From Thelonectria olida (lineage: Eukaryota; Ascomycota; Sordariomycetes; Hypocreales; Nectriaceae): DNA of 64,000 bases. The stretch spans positions 104,680-168,679 of the forward strand of contig JAGPYM010000053.1 in the NCBI GenBank assembly GCA_020736575.1, read 5' to 3'. A model generated the notes under the pieces. The model searched no databases, was not told the origin of the DNA, and saw nothing but the letters and a program-made list of their open reading frames with translations. Numbering within the stretch: position 1 is the first letter of the stretch; every line of letters starts with the position of its first letter. Of the stretch, positions 54,493 to 64,000 are shown one piece after another. The translations under genes and the position numbers were made by a program.

Positions 54493-55556
54493 ACAGGAGA
54501 GTGAACACGACGCAAATGTTACTTTAATTTGGGGTTATCACTGTGTTAATGCTTCTCGACTCTACACTGCTGGCGGTGTTTACAAGAAGTGGCGCATGGG
54601 GTACCCAGGCCTGATGCGCGCCGCAGATGGATGCCGGGATAGCTCACGTGGTTTATTCGTTTGACCATTGCGGGCTGCCAATGCGACAGGTTTGAGTCGA
54701 TCACTCGGGCATCACAGAGCGCGTCAAATCAGCACACCTCGTTAGGGTGTTTAGATTGTTCAGGTGGTGTTGTTTGGCGGGTTGCGGCCATTAGTTCACT
54801 GCACGCTTGGTCCTCGCAGCACCCCTAAGCATGTGCTCACATGCTCAGTGACATTGGCTGGGCGTTCGGGTTTTTGGTTGTCCTTACTGTTGGAGACACT
54901 TTGGGTGCCGGTGTAAGTTAGGTGCTCTGCTTTCGTGTCACGCCCTTGCCGCAATTGGTTCCTTACTGAGCGATGCTTGTGTGGTTACGGGTTCTTCGCT
55001 TCTAGCATCGCCTCCTACGCCCATGCCTTCGGCGTCTGAGTGATGGGAACAGCATTCATCGTCACCGATTCGCTTGATAGAGATTGAGATGCACCCTCGG
55101 ACAGTTCAAGGCTGTCGGCGACATCAGAACCGTGCCCGCTCGTCTGGAGACATGTTTGGTATTTCTTAGCTGGGATTAGAATAAATATCCCAAGACTGGA
55201 GTTTGTAGAGGAGCTGAATGTAGCGCGCTTCTTGTTTATATTACTTAGTTGGTTCAAATGCCATGGGACCGTTACATATTGGCTTTGGGTCGTACGTTGC
55301 CGGATCATTTTGGTCGTTTCGTGTATCCATTGAAGAGCGAGCGTGTCATTCCTCGCCTCATTGTGTCCCATAGTTGCCGACACGAGGGCAAAAAAAAAAA
55401 ACGACGCGTTTTTTTTCTCGAAACTTTCGCACCTTTAAAACCAGATGCTTCCACTGTTGCCTCAGACGAGCTAGATACATAGCCAGATCTTCTCCGCCAA
55501 ACAACTTGAACGGCCTGGTGGCCACAATAGACATATACACCCACAATACTATGCCC
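54493..55556. other. 1.06-kb region, nothing recognised
   Basis: It contains a 122-codon minus-strand frame at 55015-55383 with no family features, and an A12...T8 hairpin-like tract near 55389-55418. No gene called. Confidence 0.45.
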
Positions 55557-56245
55557 TTAGAGGCCCGGGCTCTTGTCCTGCTTTGGCTCATAGAATACAT
55601 ATGTCCTGACCTCGACACTCTCCCTGCCAGAATGATCCACCGTCTCAGGATTCACAAAGGCTGAGTGAGGATTCCGTCTCGCAACCCCGGGCTTGGAGTC
55701 ATAGCTTTTAAACAAGGTGACCAACTCAGGTGTCTAACCGTCGCGGTAGTAGAACCTGTGGCTTGGGCCGTGGTAAAGCATGCTACCAGCGACAATGGCT
55801 CCGCACACGTCAGGGAAAGGAAAAGAGACTTAAGAACTTACGCGTCCTTCAATATCTGCTGGACCTCAGGGAAGTACTCCCGCTTGACTGTGTCCATGTC
55901 CGAGAGATCCGTCACCTTCGTTCCATGGCAGTGGATCTTGAATCCATGGGTCTCGAGGTTGTAACCGAGTTCTTCACCGCCGATGTCATAGACCGTTACG
56001 TCGACTGACTCCGTATATTGACTTACGTAATGCGTCTCTGGTCTCAAGGGATAGAGGGTGGGCAGTTCTTTTCTGCCCTCAAGGCGCTTGAAGTAGTTCA
56101 TTTTTGTCTGAACATGGTGCTTCTGCGTGTCTGCTGGAGGGACGGGGAAGTACGATGACTGTGTCATGGTTGCTAAAGCCATCCTTGGGGCGATAGTATG
56201 GAGACTTCGTCGGAGAATTGGGAGCATACCATGTGTCGAGATCAA
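55557..56245 (-). pseudogene. Internally deleted asaB/CmcJ-like hydroxylase-desaturase pseudogene
   Basis: The right part (start probably 56167, MTQSSYFPVPP) gives a good N-terminal half of the GA4-desaturase/asaB-like family. It shows MNYFKRLEG, VDVTVYDIGGEE, the LETHGFKIHCH position and then YFPEVQQILKDA, followed by a GTAAGT donor near 55842. The family's central ~130-150 residues should follow. Instead, about 90 bp further on the minus strand, the C-terminal part appears at once: a YHGPSHRFYYRDG segment, then LVTLFKSYDSK, ARRNPHSAFVNP and RESVEVRTYVFYE, ending with TAA at 55557-55559. A TAG at 55734-55736 stands where the family has Gln; CAG to TAG is a RIP-compatible change. The gene is therefore dead by an internal deletion plus a nonsense codon. 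AT-rich DNA lies next to it. Related enzymes act in fungal secondary metabolism. Confidence 0.65.
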
Positions 56246-56339
56246 GGGTATTCCTCAGCCGTCATGAGGAAGAGTGATCTTATTAGGATCGTGCTTACTT
56301 TGTAGCCTTCCCACGACATGTTCGGCTACCGAGCCATCC

Positions 56340-56910
56340 GCCGGATCACAAGCCCCCGGCTACACAATTATAATCGCTATTAATAATAGTAATAATTTAA
56401 ATAGTTATTTAAATAGCTATAAAGGAAAACTTTAAAAATAAAAAGTAAGTTAAATAGGTAAGTAAATATAAGTGTTAAAAAGTGGTGGGCGGGCGGGGGG
56501 GCTAAAAGGGTTAAATAAAAAAGAAAGTTTAAAAATAAATTAAATAGATTTAAAAGTTATTAAATAAATAAAAATAAATAAGGCTATTAAATAGAAAAAT
56601 ATATAAAAGAGTTAATATAATAATAAAAATTACTAATTATAAAAAAAAAATTTATATTAATTACTATTTACTTTTAATAAATATAATAATTTATATATAG
56701 TATTTATATATTATATATATTAATATTATTTTATTTTATTTAAATTATAATATAGTTTTAAAACTAAATATAAAGCTACTAATATATTTAATTACTTAAT
56801 TACTAATATATAAAAGAATATTTACTTATTATATTATAATAGTAACTATATTAATTTTAAAAGGAACCTAGCTACTAGTAAAATATATTAAAATATTACT
56901 AATTAAGCAG
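56340..56910. repeat. AT-rich RIP-like block
   Basis: A/T-dominated, CA/TG-poor, no open frame. It contains a short G-rich patch (GGTGGGCGGGCGGGGGGGC near 56482-56500), odd in such a context. The block separates the pseudogene from the gene at 57129. Confidence 0.6.
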
Positions 56911-57013
56911 GGACCCGTGCGTGTACGGACCGGTGCGCCTATTAGGCTCCTCTTACCCCCCTTTATAATTAAGATCCACTAGAATCCGTCATTCCTGTAG
57001 CCTGCTCACCGAC

Positions 57014-57020
57014 GCTATAA
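57014..57020 (+). promoter_or_regulatory. TATA box (CTATAAAG) of the isolated gene
   Basis: TATAAAG lies about 110 bp upstream of the ATG at 57129, in a 200-bp GC-balanced island after the AT-rich block. This suggests that the gene keeps a working promoter. Confidence 0.5.
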
Positions 57021-57128
57021 AGCACTCAGAGAAGCTGATACTCTCTCCAACAAATTCTATTACTTATACCTTCTTCGACAAACTCTACAGCCCATAAACC
57101 ATTATTATCAATCTTCTCACGACTCAAA

Positions 57129-57860
57129 ATGTCGTCTAATACCGCCAACTTACCTCCCTACTCGGAAAAGCATCCTTCCAAAGAAACATCGGCGCCCAGG
57201 ACCGCCAGCCGCATCGCCGGCACCGTACAAACATGCTCGATCCGGGACTTCCAAGTAGACTACCTCACCATCGTCCGTGATTCCGCCACAAGCTACCACC
57301 TCTCTCTCACAGTCGACCCTACACCTCTATATCGCATCGAACTCGTCTCCTCGTCCACCAAAATCGGCAATATCCAAATCTTCCCCGCATCCGACAGCAC
57401 ACTTCCCGCCATCGCTGCCGCACGCCTATCAGCCAACCCCAAAAGCAAAAGCGAGCCTTCAGCCACAATATGCACTTCCTCTCCCACCCAGCCTGACGCG
57501 CTATGGCGTCCTCTAACTCGCACGGGCATGTTTTCCATCGAGGATTATCAGAGCGCGATACCGATCGTCACGGTGCCTGGTCGAGCGGCGACACCTCACC
57601 AGTTCTCGTGGCGGACAGGTAGCCTTTCAGAGCCATTTTATCAGCTGTGGTGGGATGGTCCACTTCCGCTGGTGCCGGCGTCGATGTTTATGCATGATCA
57701 GAGGGGCTCGGAGTATGTGTTTGCGACGATGGCGAGGAAGACTGCTGACGGAGGGGACAATTTGGTGGAGATTAGGAGGGGAGGGGGCATGGATTTTGAG
57801 TTGAGTGTGATTTTGGAGTTGTTTGTGATTCTGCACTTCAAGAAGGAGCAGCTGATTTAG
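57129..57860 (+). CDS. Conserved-looking fungal protein of unknown function
   Basis: Single exon, 243 residues, no signal peptide. It is beta-strand-rich with alternating hydrophobics. Segments such as YHLSLTVDPTPLYRIEL, ALWRPLTR, DYQSAIPIVTVPG, PHQFSWRTG, the acidic WWDGPLP and FELSVILELFVILHFKKEQLI look like a compact single domain, with a layout reminiscent of tubby-like/LURP-type beta-barrels ending in a hydrophobic helix. That fold idea is inference. The frame is intact and GC-balanced although AT-rich blocks lie on both sides, so selection or recent arrival has protected it. I do not assign a function. Confidence 0.7.
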   Translation: MSSNTANLPPYSEKHPSKETSAPRTASRIAGTVQTCSIRDFQVDYLTIVRDSATSYHLSLTVDPTPLYRIELVSSSTKIGNIQIFPASDSTLPAIAAARLSANPKSKSEPSATICTSSPTQPDALWRPLTRTGMFSIEDYQSAIPIVTVPGRAATPHQFSWRTGSLSEPFYQLWWDGPLPLVPASMFMHDQRGSEYVFATMARKTADGGDNLVEIRRGGGMDFELSVILELFVILHFKKEQLI

Positions 57861-60800
57861 GTAACGACGGGAAGGAGCTTCGCAATAGAGTCCCCACCCC
57901 CCTTTCCGCGCAGACCCCCCTTTTGCGCAACTTGACCAGATTGCCGCATAATTTTAAGACCGCATTTCTCTATAAAATTAATATAAATTTGCTAGCTAAA
58001 CTTGAAATAAACTTATTATATTATTATTATTATTATTAAAAAAGCTAATAATCTAGGCATATAATAGAGGTTAATACAGGCTAAACCCTAGCTTTATATC
58101 TATTATAATAAGCTTTTTAATAGGGCTTATAGTTAGTTTTAAAGTGAAAGTCCTTACTAAGTAAACTTTACTTAAGGAACCTTATTTCAGGCCTCTAATA
58201 TAAACTTATTATATTATATATATTTAATTCTATTATTTAATTTAATATCTATTTTATTAAGGGCTTTTTAATATATTATTTTTTAATTAATTGCTTTTTC
58301 TTTTTAAATACTACTTTTTAAATATTTTTCTATATAGAAAAATTAGCTATTAAATTATATTAAACTATTTTATAACTTATTAGTTTTTATAATTTTAAGT
58401 ATACTTTTATATATATATTTTTTATTTTTAATTTTATAATAATACTATTTTAAAAGTTAAATATATTTTTAGCTTTTTTTATTATTATATATATTTAATA
58501 TTTATAATTATTAAAATCCTATTAAAATAAATTTAATTAAAAGGTTAATTAAGTTTTATTTTTTAATATAAAAAGTATATTTTTAAATATTACTTTTTAT
58601 TAGTTTAATATTTTAAAAAGTATTTTAAATTAAAATAGTTATTTAATAATAACTATTTTATTTAATAGTTTTTATATATTAATTAGTTATATTTGAAATT
58701 AAAAAAACTATTTTAAATATTTTTTCTTATTATAATTTTATTTTAAACTAATTTATATATTTTAATAAAATATTATTTTAAAATAAAAGCTATTAATATA
58801 TATTATATATATTTTTAAATAAAATATTAAAATATATATTTTAATAAGTTAAAAATACTAATATTTATAAGTTATATAATTTATAAAAAGTATAAAAGTA
58901 ATTAAATAATATATATATAATTAAATAGCATTGTAAATTAAAATTAAAATAAAATATAATTTTAAAAACTATTAATAATTAATATTTTTTATATTAAAAG
59001 CTTTATAAGTTTTATTTTTAATAGAAATATACTTTTAAATTATTTTTTATATATTTAAATTATTATTTAGCTTATTAAAAAGGTATTTTAATAATAGGAG
59101 TAATAATATAGCCTAACCCCTAATAAAAGTAATTATAAAAGGTAAATATATAAAAGATAAAATAATAGAGACTTAGAAAAAGATTAATTCTTATTTATAA
59201 TTAGTTATAATTATAAATAAAAAGTAAAAGAAAAGATAAATAAACTAACTAATTAAAAAGAAATAAATTAAAAATATTAAAATAAATTATAAAAATTTAA
59301 ATAAAAACTTAATAAAAATTATAAAAAAGATATAATATCTATTTTTAAAAGTTTCTAGCCTTTTTTTTTAAATTTATATAGTTTAATTTAATAAGAAGTT
59401 TAAACTATCTAATTTTTATTAACTTTTAATAAAAATCCTCTATTTTTATTATTATATTTTCTATTAATAACTTATTACTACTATTATAAACTTCTTTATA
59501 TAAGCTAACTTTTACTTTTAAAATTCTAAAAGCTATATAAAATACTATTATAATATAAATTTAATAATAAAAACTAGTAGTAATAAGAGATAAAAAGCTA
59601 ATATATAAAAAAAAAAAAAAAAAAGTTTAAATAATAAAATATAAATTTAATTAATTTATTTAAATATTCTTAATTCTATTTATTAAAATATAAATATTAC
59701 TATTAATAATTAAATATAATAATATTAATTATTATTATTATTCTTCTTCTTCTTCTTACTTTTATTATTTTTATTATTTTTATTATTTTTATTACTTTTA
59801 TTTACCTTTCTATTTTTAAAATTAATAGTAAGAATATTTAGTTAAATAGTTATAAGTATAAGGGATTTAAATTATTTAAAAGTAATTAATCTTATAATTA
59901 AATTTTAATAATAAATATTTATATTTTAAATAATTAATAAATAATTATAATAAAAGTAGTATAAGGTTAAAATAATAAACCTAAAAGTTATAAAAGCTAA
60001 AATAGTAAAAGTACTAGCTTATTAGTTTAAAAGATAGTAGGCAGATAAGATTAAAAACTAGAGAGTATTTTTTAAAAAGGATTTTAATAAGCTAAAGGCT
60101 TATTTTATATAATAGGTAGAGAATCTATTTAATTTTTTATAAGTATAAAAGAGGGACTTTATAATTAAGGGCTAAAATTAAAAGGAATAGGTAAATTATT
60201 AAATTAATAGGTAATAAATATTTATTAAAAGGTTAAAAGGAAGATTAGCTTTAAAAGTAAAATTAGGTATAAAAAATAATTTTTTAAAAAGAATAAGTAT
60301 TAAAATTATAATATAAGTATTATATTTAATAGTTTTAATTTATTATTAATTCTATTTAATATAATATTTATTTAAAATATTAATTAAATTAGAAAGTAAA
60401 AGTATTAATTAAAAGTATAGTAATTTTTAGCTATTAGTAATTAAAATAAGCCTATTAGAAATAAAAGTAATATATATTTTAATATAATTAATTACTTATA
60501 TAAATTATTAAGTACTTTTATTAAATTTAATATTTAAAATAGTTTTATAATTATTTTAATTATATTAGACTTTTAAATAGTTTAAAAAACTTATAATACT
60601 ATTTAATAAGCTTAATAATAGTAAGCTTTGTATTAATTAAGTTATTAATTAAAAGGTAAGTATTTAAGCTTATAATATAATAATTATATATTTAATAGCC
60701 TTTTTAGCCTTCTTTTTTAAAATTTAAAAGTATTTTAATTATTTATAAAAATAAAGCCTTTTACTTATTACTAGGGGTTTAAATATTAAAATTTTAAATA

Positions 60801-63800
60801 GAGCTAAATAATAAAAGTATTTAAGCTTTTTAAATAAAAGTTAATAAGTAATAATACTAAAGTCTTATTTAAGAATATACTAGTTTCTAATTTAATATAG
60901 CTATTATTAAAAAAGTTAATATATAGATTTTAAAGTATTATTAATAGGCTAGGGGTTTTAATATATTTTATATTTTCTAAATTTAATAATAACTTACTAT
61001 TTATTTTAATAGTTTATAATAAAGAAATTAAGCTAGTTAATTATTTAAAATCTATTATATTAAATGCAATTTAAAGTAGCTCTTATAAATAGGTAAGTAA
61101 AATTAACTTATTTATATTATATTATTTTAATTATTAAAGTAATTGTTAAATTTTTATATTTAAATAAGAAGATTTTTAATATTAATCTTTTTAAAGCTAG
61201 TATTATAAAAAACTGTTTTATTTAATTATTTCCTTATTTAAGTTTTTAAAATATACTAATTATTTCATTAATAGGTATAAATATCTAGTCTTATTAAAGT
61301 ATAAAAACTTAATTTAATATATATTAAGAATTAAATAGTACTTATTTTAATAAATAAAATATAGCTAGTAAAGTAGGTAAGTCTATTTAGCTAGCCTATT
61401 AGTATTTATAAGTTTAAAAAAATATAATTATAATAATATAATATAAGTCTAACTATCTCTTTAAATATAAATAGAAGGGAAAATATAATAAAATTATAAG
61501 GAGACTTATTAAAGCAAGACCTAGTAAAATGCGCAAGCTATATATTTTAATTATTTATTTAAACTAAAAGAAGGCTATTATAATAAAATAAATAACTAGC
61601 TATTTATTAAAAATAGCTAATTTCTAATAATAGTTATTATAATAATAAAAATAATAAACTATTTATTATAGTAAGTTATTTTAGCTTTATAAGGCTATTA
61701 AAACTTATATTAATATTTATAAGTTAGTTATATTTTATTAAAAGAAGGAAAGTAAAATATAAAACTTCCTAATTATTTATTTATTTATATAATAATAGTA
61801 GAAAGTTAATATATTAGTTTTTTTATAATAGTAATTAAATCTTTTATATTATAAAAATAGTATATAATATAGTTTAAAGCTCTAATAAGAAATATATATA
61901 CTTTTAATAATATTTATATACTTTTTAAATATTAGTATAATATTCTTTTTATATAATATTAATAATTTAACTGTTTTTAAATAGATTATAAGAGGAATGT
62001 TTTTAAACTTATTTATATAAATAGGTTAAAGAAATTAAATAATTATTATATAATATTTAAAGCTAGAAGATTTAAAAGTAAATAAGAGCGGGCTATTAAT
62101 ATAGTTAATTACTAAATTAGAAAATACTATATTTTCTTTTATAATAAAATAGCCTTTCTTTTAAACTAGTAAATATTAATATAAAAGAAGCTAATAGAAG
62201 TATAAGCTATAATAGGAAATATTTAATACTATTATTAGTTAAAATATAAGTTCTTATTATTAAAGGTAGTACTAGTTAGATTAATAGCTAGAAATCTTTT
62301 TATTAGTATAAAGTAAAGTTTATAAATTAAATTTACTTATATTTTAAATAATATAATATTTAAAAGTTTTAACTATTATATTAAAATAATAGGAAAGTTA
62401 GAAATAGTAGGATTAACTAGTAATTAAAATTAAAAAAAAAAAAAAGTAAAATATTATAAAAAGTTATAAAAATAAATATTTAAATATAAAAATTAATAAG
62501 CTTTAAAAAGAAAAATATAAAAATAGAAAAGTTATATTATTTAAAAAGGAAAATATTAAATAGTTTTATACTATTTAATTAAATATATATTATATTAAAC
62601 TAACTAATAATAGAAGGCTATAAATTATTAGCTAGTTTATATATTTATTAATTGCTCTATTTTATAAATTACTTTAATAACTTTTATAATTATAACTTAT
62701 ATTGCTTTTTAGCTATTATTTTTCTTTTTTTTCTTTTTTCTTATTTAATTTTTATTTTATTATTATATCTATTTAATTAAGTAATAATATTATACCTCCC
62801 CTTATTTTTAAGCTATTTAAAAATAAGATATAATAAGCTAATCTTTCTAATATTTCTTATTATATTATAAGTAAAATTTAAAATAATAAGTTTTAAATTT
62901 AAATTTAAATAAACTAGTAGAATTATAATAATACTATATTTTAAATAAGTAATATACTTATATAAAGTATAAGTATATAAGTTAGATTCCCTTTTTTTTA
63001 AATTATACTACTAATTATTTAGAAAATATAATTTTAAAACTATTTTATAATTTAAGTCTACTCCTAAATAGCTTTAAACTAACTTAACCAGCCTTTATAT
63101 ATTAAACTTTTATTTAATAATAAAACTAAAGAAAAATACTTAACTACTTTTTAATATTAGATTTAATATAATAAGACTTCTAACTCCATTTTATAAGGCA
63201 TTTTAAATTTACTTCTATTTATCTTTTATAATTAGTATATGTTTCTATTAATTTAATTATTTTTTTAAAGTGTTTATATATAATATTTCTAGCTATTATA
63301 AGTAAGAAAAGGCTCTTTTTATTACTTTTTTAAGCTATTAGAATTCTATTATATATTCTAATTATATTAAAATCTTATACTTTTAATATTTTAATAGTAA
63401 ATAAGTATATTTTAACTCCTTTTATACTTACTAATTTATTAAGGTTTATATAATAATATACTAATTATATTTAAAACTTATATAATAAAAAATAGGCCTA
63501 TTTTAATAAATACCTTTAAAAAAGTAAATATAATACTTATTTAATTACTTATAATAAGGTATATAGTAAATCTTAAAGGAGTATAATATTAAATATAAAC
63601 TAAACCAGCTGCCCTTATATTACTATTATAATAAAGTTTATAATTTATAAGTTAGTAAAAATAAAAAAGGTTTAAGCTATTATTAAAAAGATATAATTTT
63701 AATATATTAATAGGTTTTAAAATATAATTAGAATATTAATATTTTAATAGGTAGGCAGTTTTAAGGGTTTTAAATTATAATATTAATTAAAAATATAACT

Positions 63801-64000
63801 TTTTAAATTTTAAACTATTTAAATAGAAAGAACTTATATTTTTATAAATATAATATATTTTATTATTATTAGTAGGTATTATAAGTAAGTCTAGTATTTT
63901 TATTTTAAAAATAGTATTTATTTTTATTAAAGGCCTATTTTTATAATAGTTTTTATTATATATTTCTTATTTTATATATCCTACTAGTATTACTAGTTAT
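57861..64000. repeat. 6.1-kb AT-rich, RIP-saturated region, no gene
   Basis: From about 57950 to the window end the sequence is nearly all A and T. CA and TG dinucleotides are rare, and C and G are left mostly in CT/AG, CC/GG and GC steps. This is what RIP leaves behind. All frames are full of stops. Simple repeats occur at 59740-59800 (ATT and CTT units, then TTATTTTTA units). Poly-A runs lie near 59605 and 62430. I could not read any transposase, reverse transcriptase, terminal repeat or gene. It may be stacked dead transposons, or part of a heterochromatic, centromeric or subtelomeric block continuing beyond the window. Confidence 0.75.

Noticed and set aside
55015..55383. 122-codon minus-strand frame
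   Set aside because: Low-complexity Ser-rich end and no conserved pattern; likely chance frame.
59740..59800. Regular ATT/CTT/TTATTTTTA repeats considered as a possible CRISPR or functional array
   Set aside because: Simple-sequence tract in RIP-like DNA, no spacers, and CRISPR arrays are not expected in fungal nuclear DNA.
57861..64000. Possibility that the AT-rich end is mitochondrial DNA
   Set aside because: No mitochondrial genes, tRNAs or group I introns were readable, and CA/TG depletion fits RIP of nuclear repeats better.

Overview
The window looks like nuclear DNA of a filamentous ascomycete (Pezizomycotina, probably Sordariomycetes). Short spliceosomal introns of about 40-105 nt carry CTAAC/CTGAC-type branch points. 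The gene content is typically fungal: HET-domain proteins, a NACHT/ankyrin NLR, GH115, a killer-toxin-like C-terminus and asaB/CmcJ-like fragments. Gene-rich DNA alternates with very AT-rich blocks almost devoid of CA and TG dinucleotides, the footprint of repeat-induced point mutation (RIP). No rRNA, tRNA, CRISPR or intact transposon was seen. The species cannot be named from sequence alone. All exon boundaries were predicted by eye from splice signals and reading-frame bookkeeping.

Left part (1-10 kb): an unrecognised large protein running off the left edge, a secreted lysophospholipase, an F-box-like protein and a DUF7587-like protein.

Centre-left (10.3-23.2 kb): a compact xylan-utilisation cluster. 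It holds an MFS sugar transporter, an intracellular-type GH43 glycosidase, a decayed secreted GH11 xylanase, a secreted GH115 alpha-glucuronidase and a secreted SGNH/GDSL esterase with an N-terminal sandwich-like domain. A decayed SRPBCC gene lies inside the cluster. XlnR/Xyr1-like GGCTAA motifs sit in the transporter promoter and in the divergent GH115/esterase promoter. The implied job is to debranch glucuronoxylan outside the cell, import oligosaccharides and cut them inside.

Centre (23.9-38.1 kb): a cis-CaaD-like tautomerase, a metallo-beta-lactamase-fold hydrolase and an asaB-like gene fragment. These are followed by an allorecognition-type group: a HET-domain protein, a 1,814-residue NACHT/ankyrin protein with an SH3-like domain between NACHT and the winged helix, and a modin-like membrane-anchored protein that ends at an AT-rich block.

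Right part (39.5-64 kb): a protein with an internal duplication, a small secreted protein, and a 9-exon gene for a 1,280-residue secreted protein (SGNH esterase, ten FG-GAP-like repeats, killer-toxin-like C-terminus). Then come a second HET protein, a Ser/Pro-rich orphan, a badly decayed asaB-like gene and one intact unknown gene isolated between AT-rich blocks. The last 6.1 kb is AT-rich, RIP-like and apparently gene-free.
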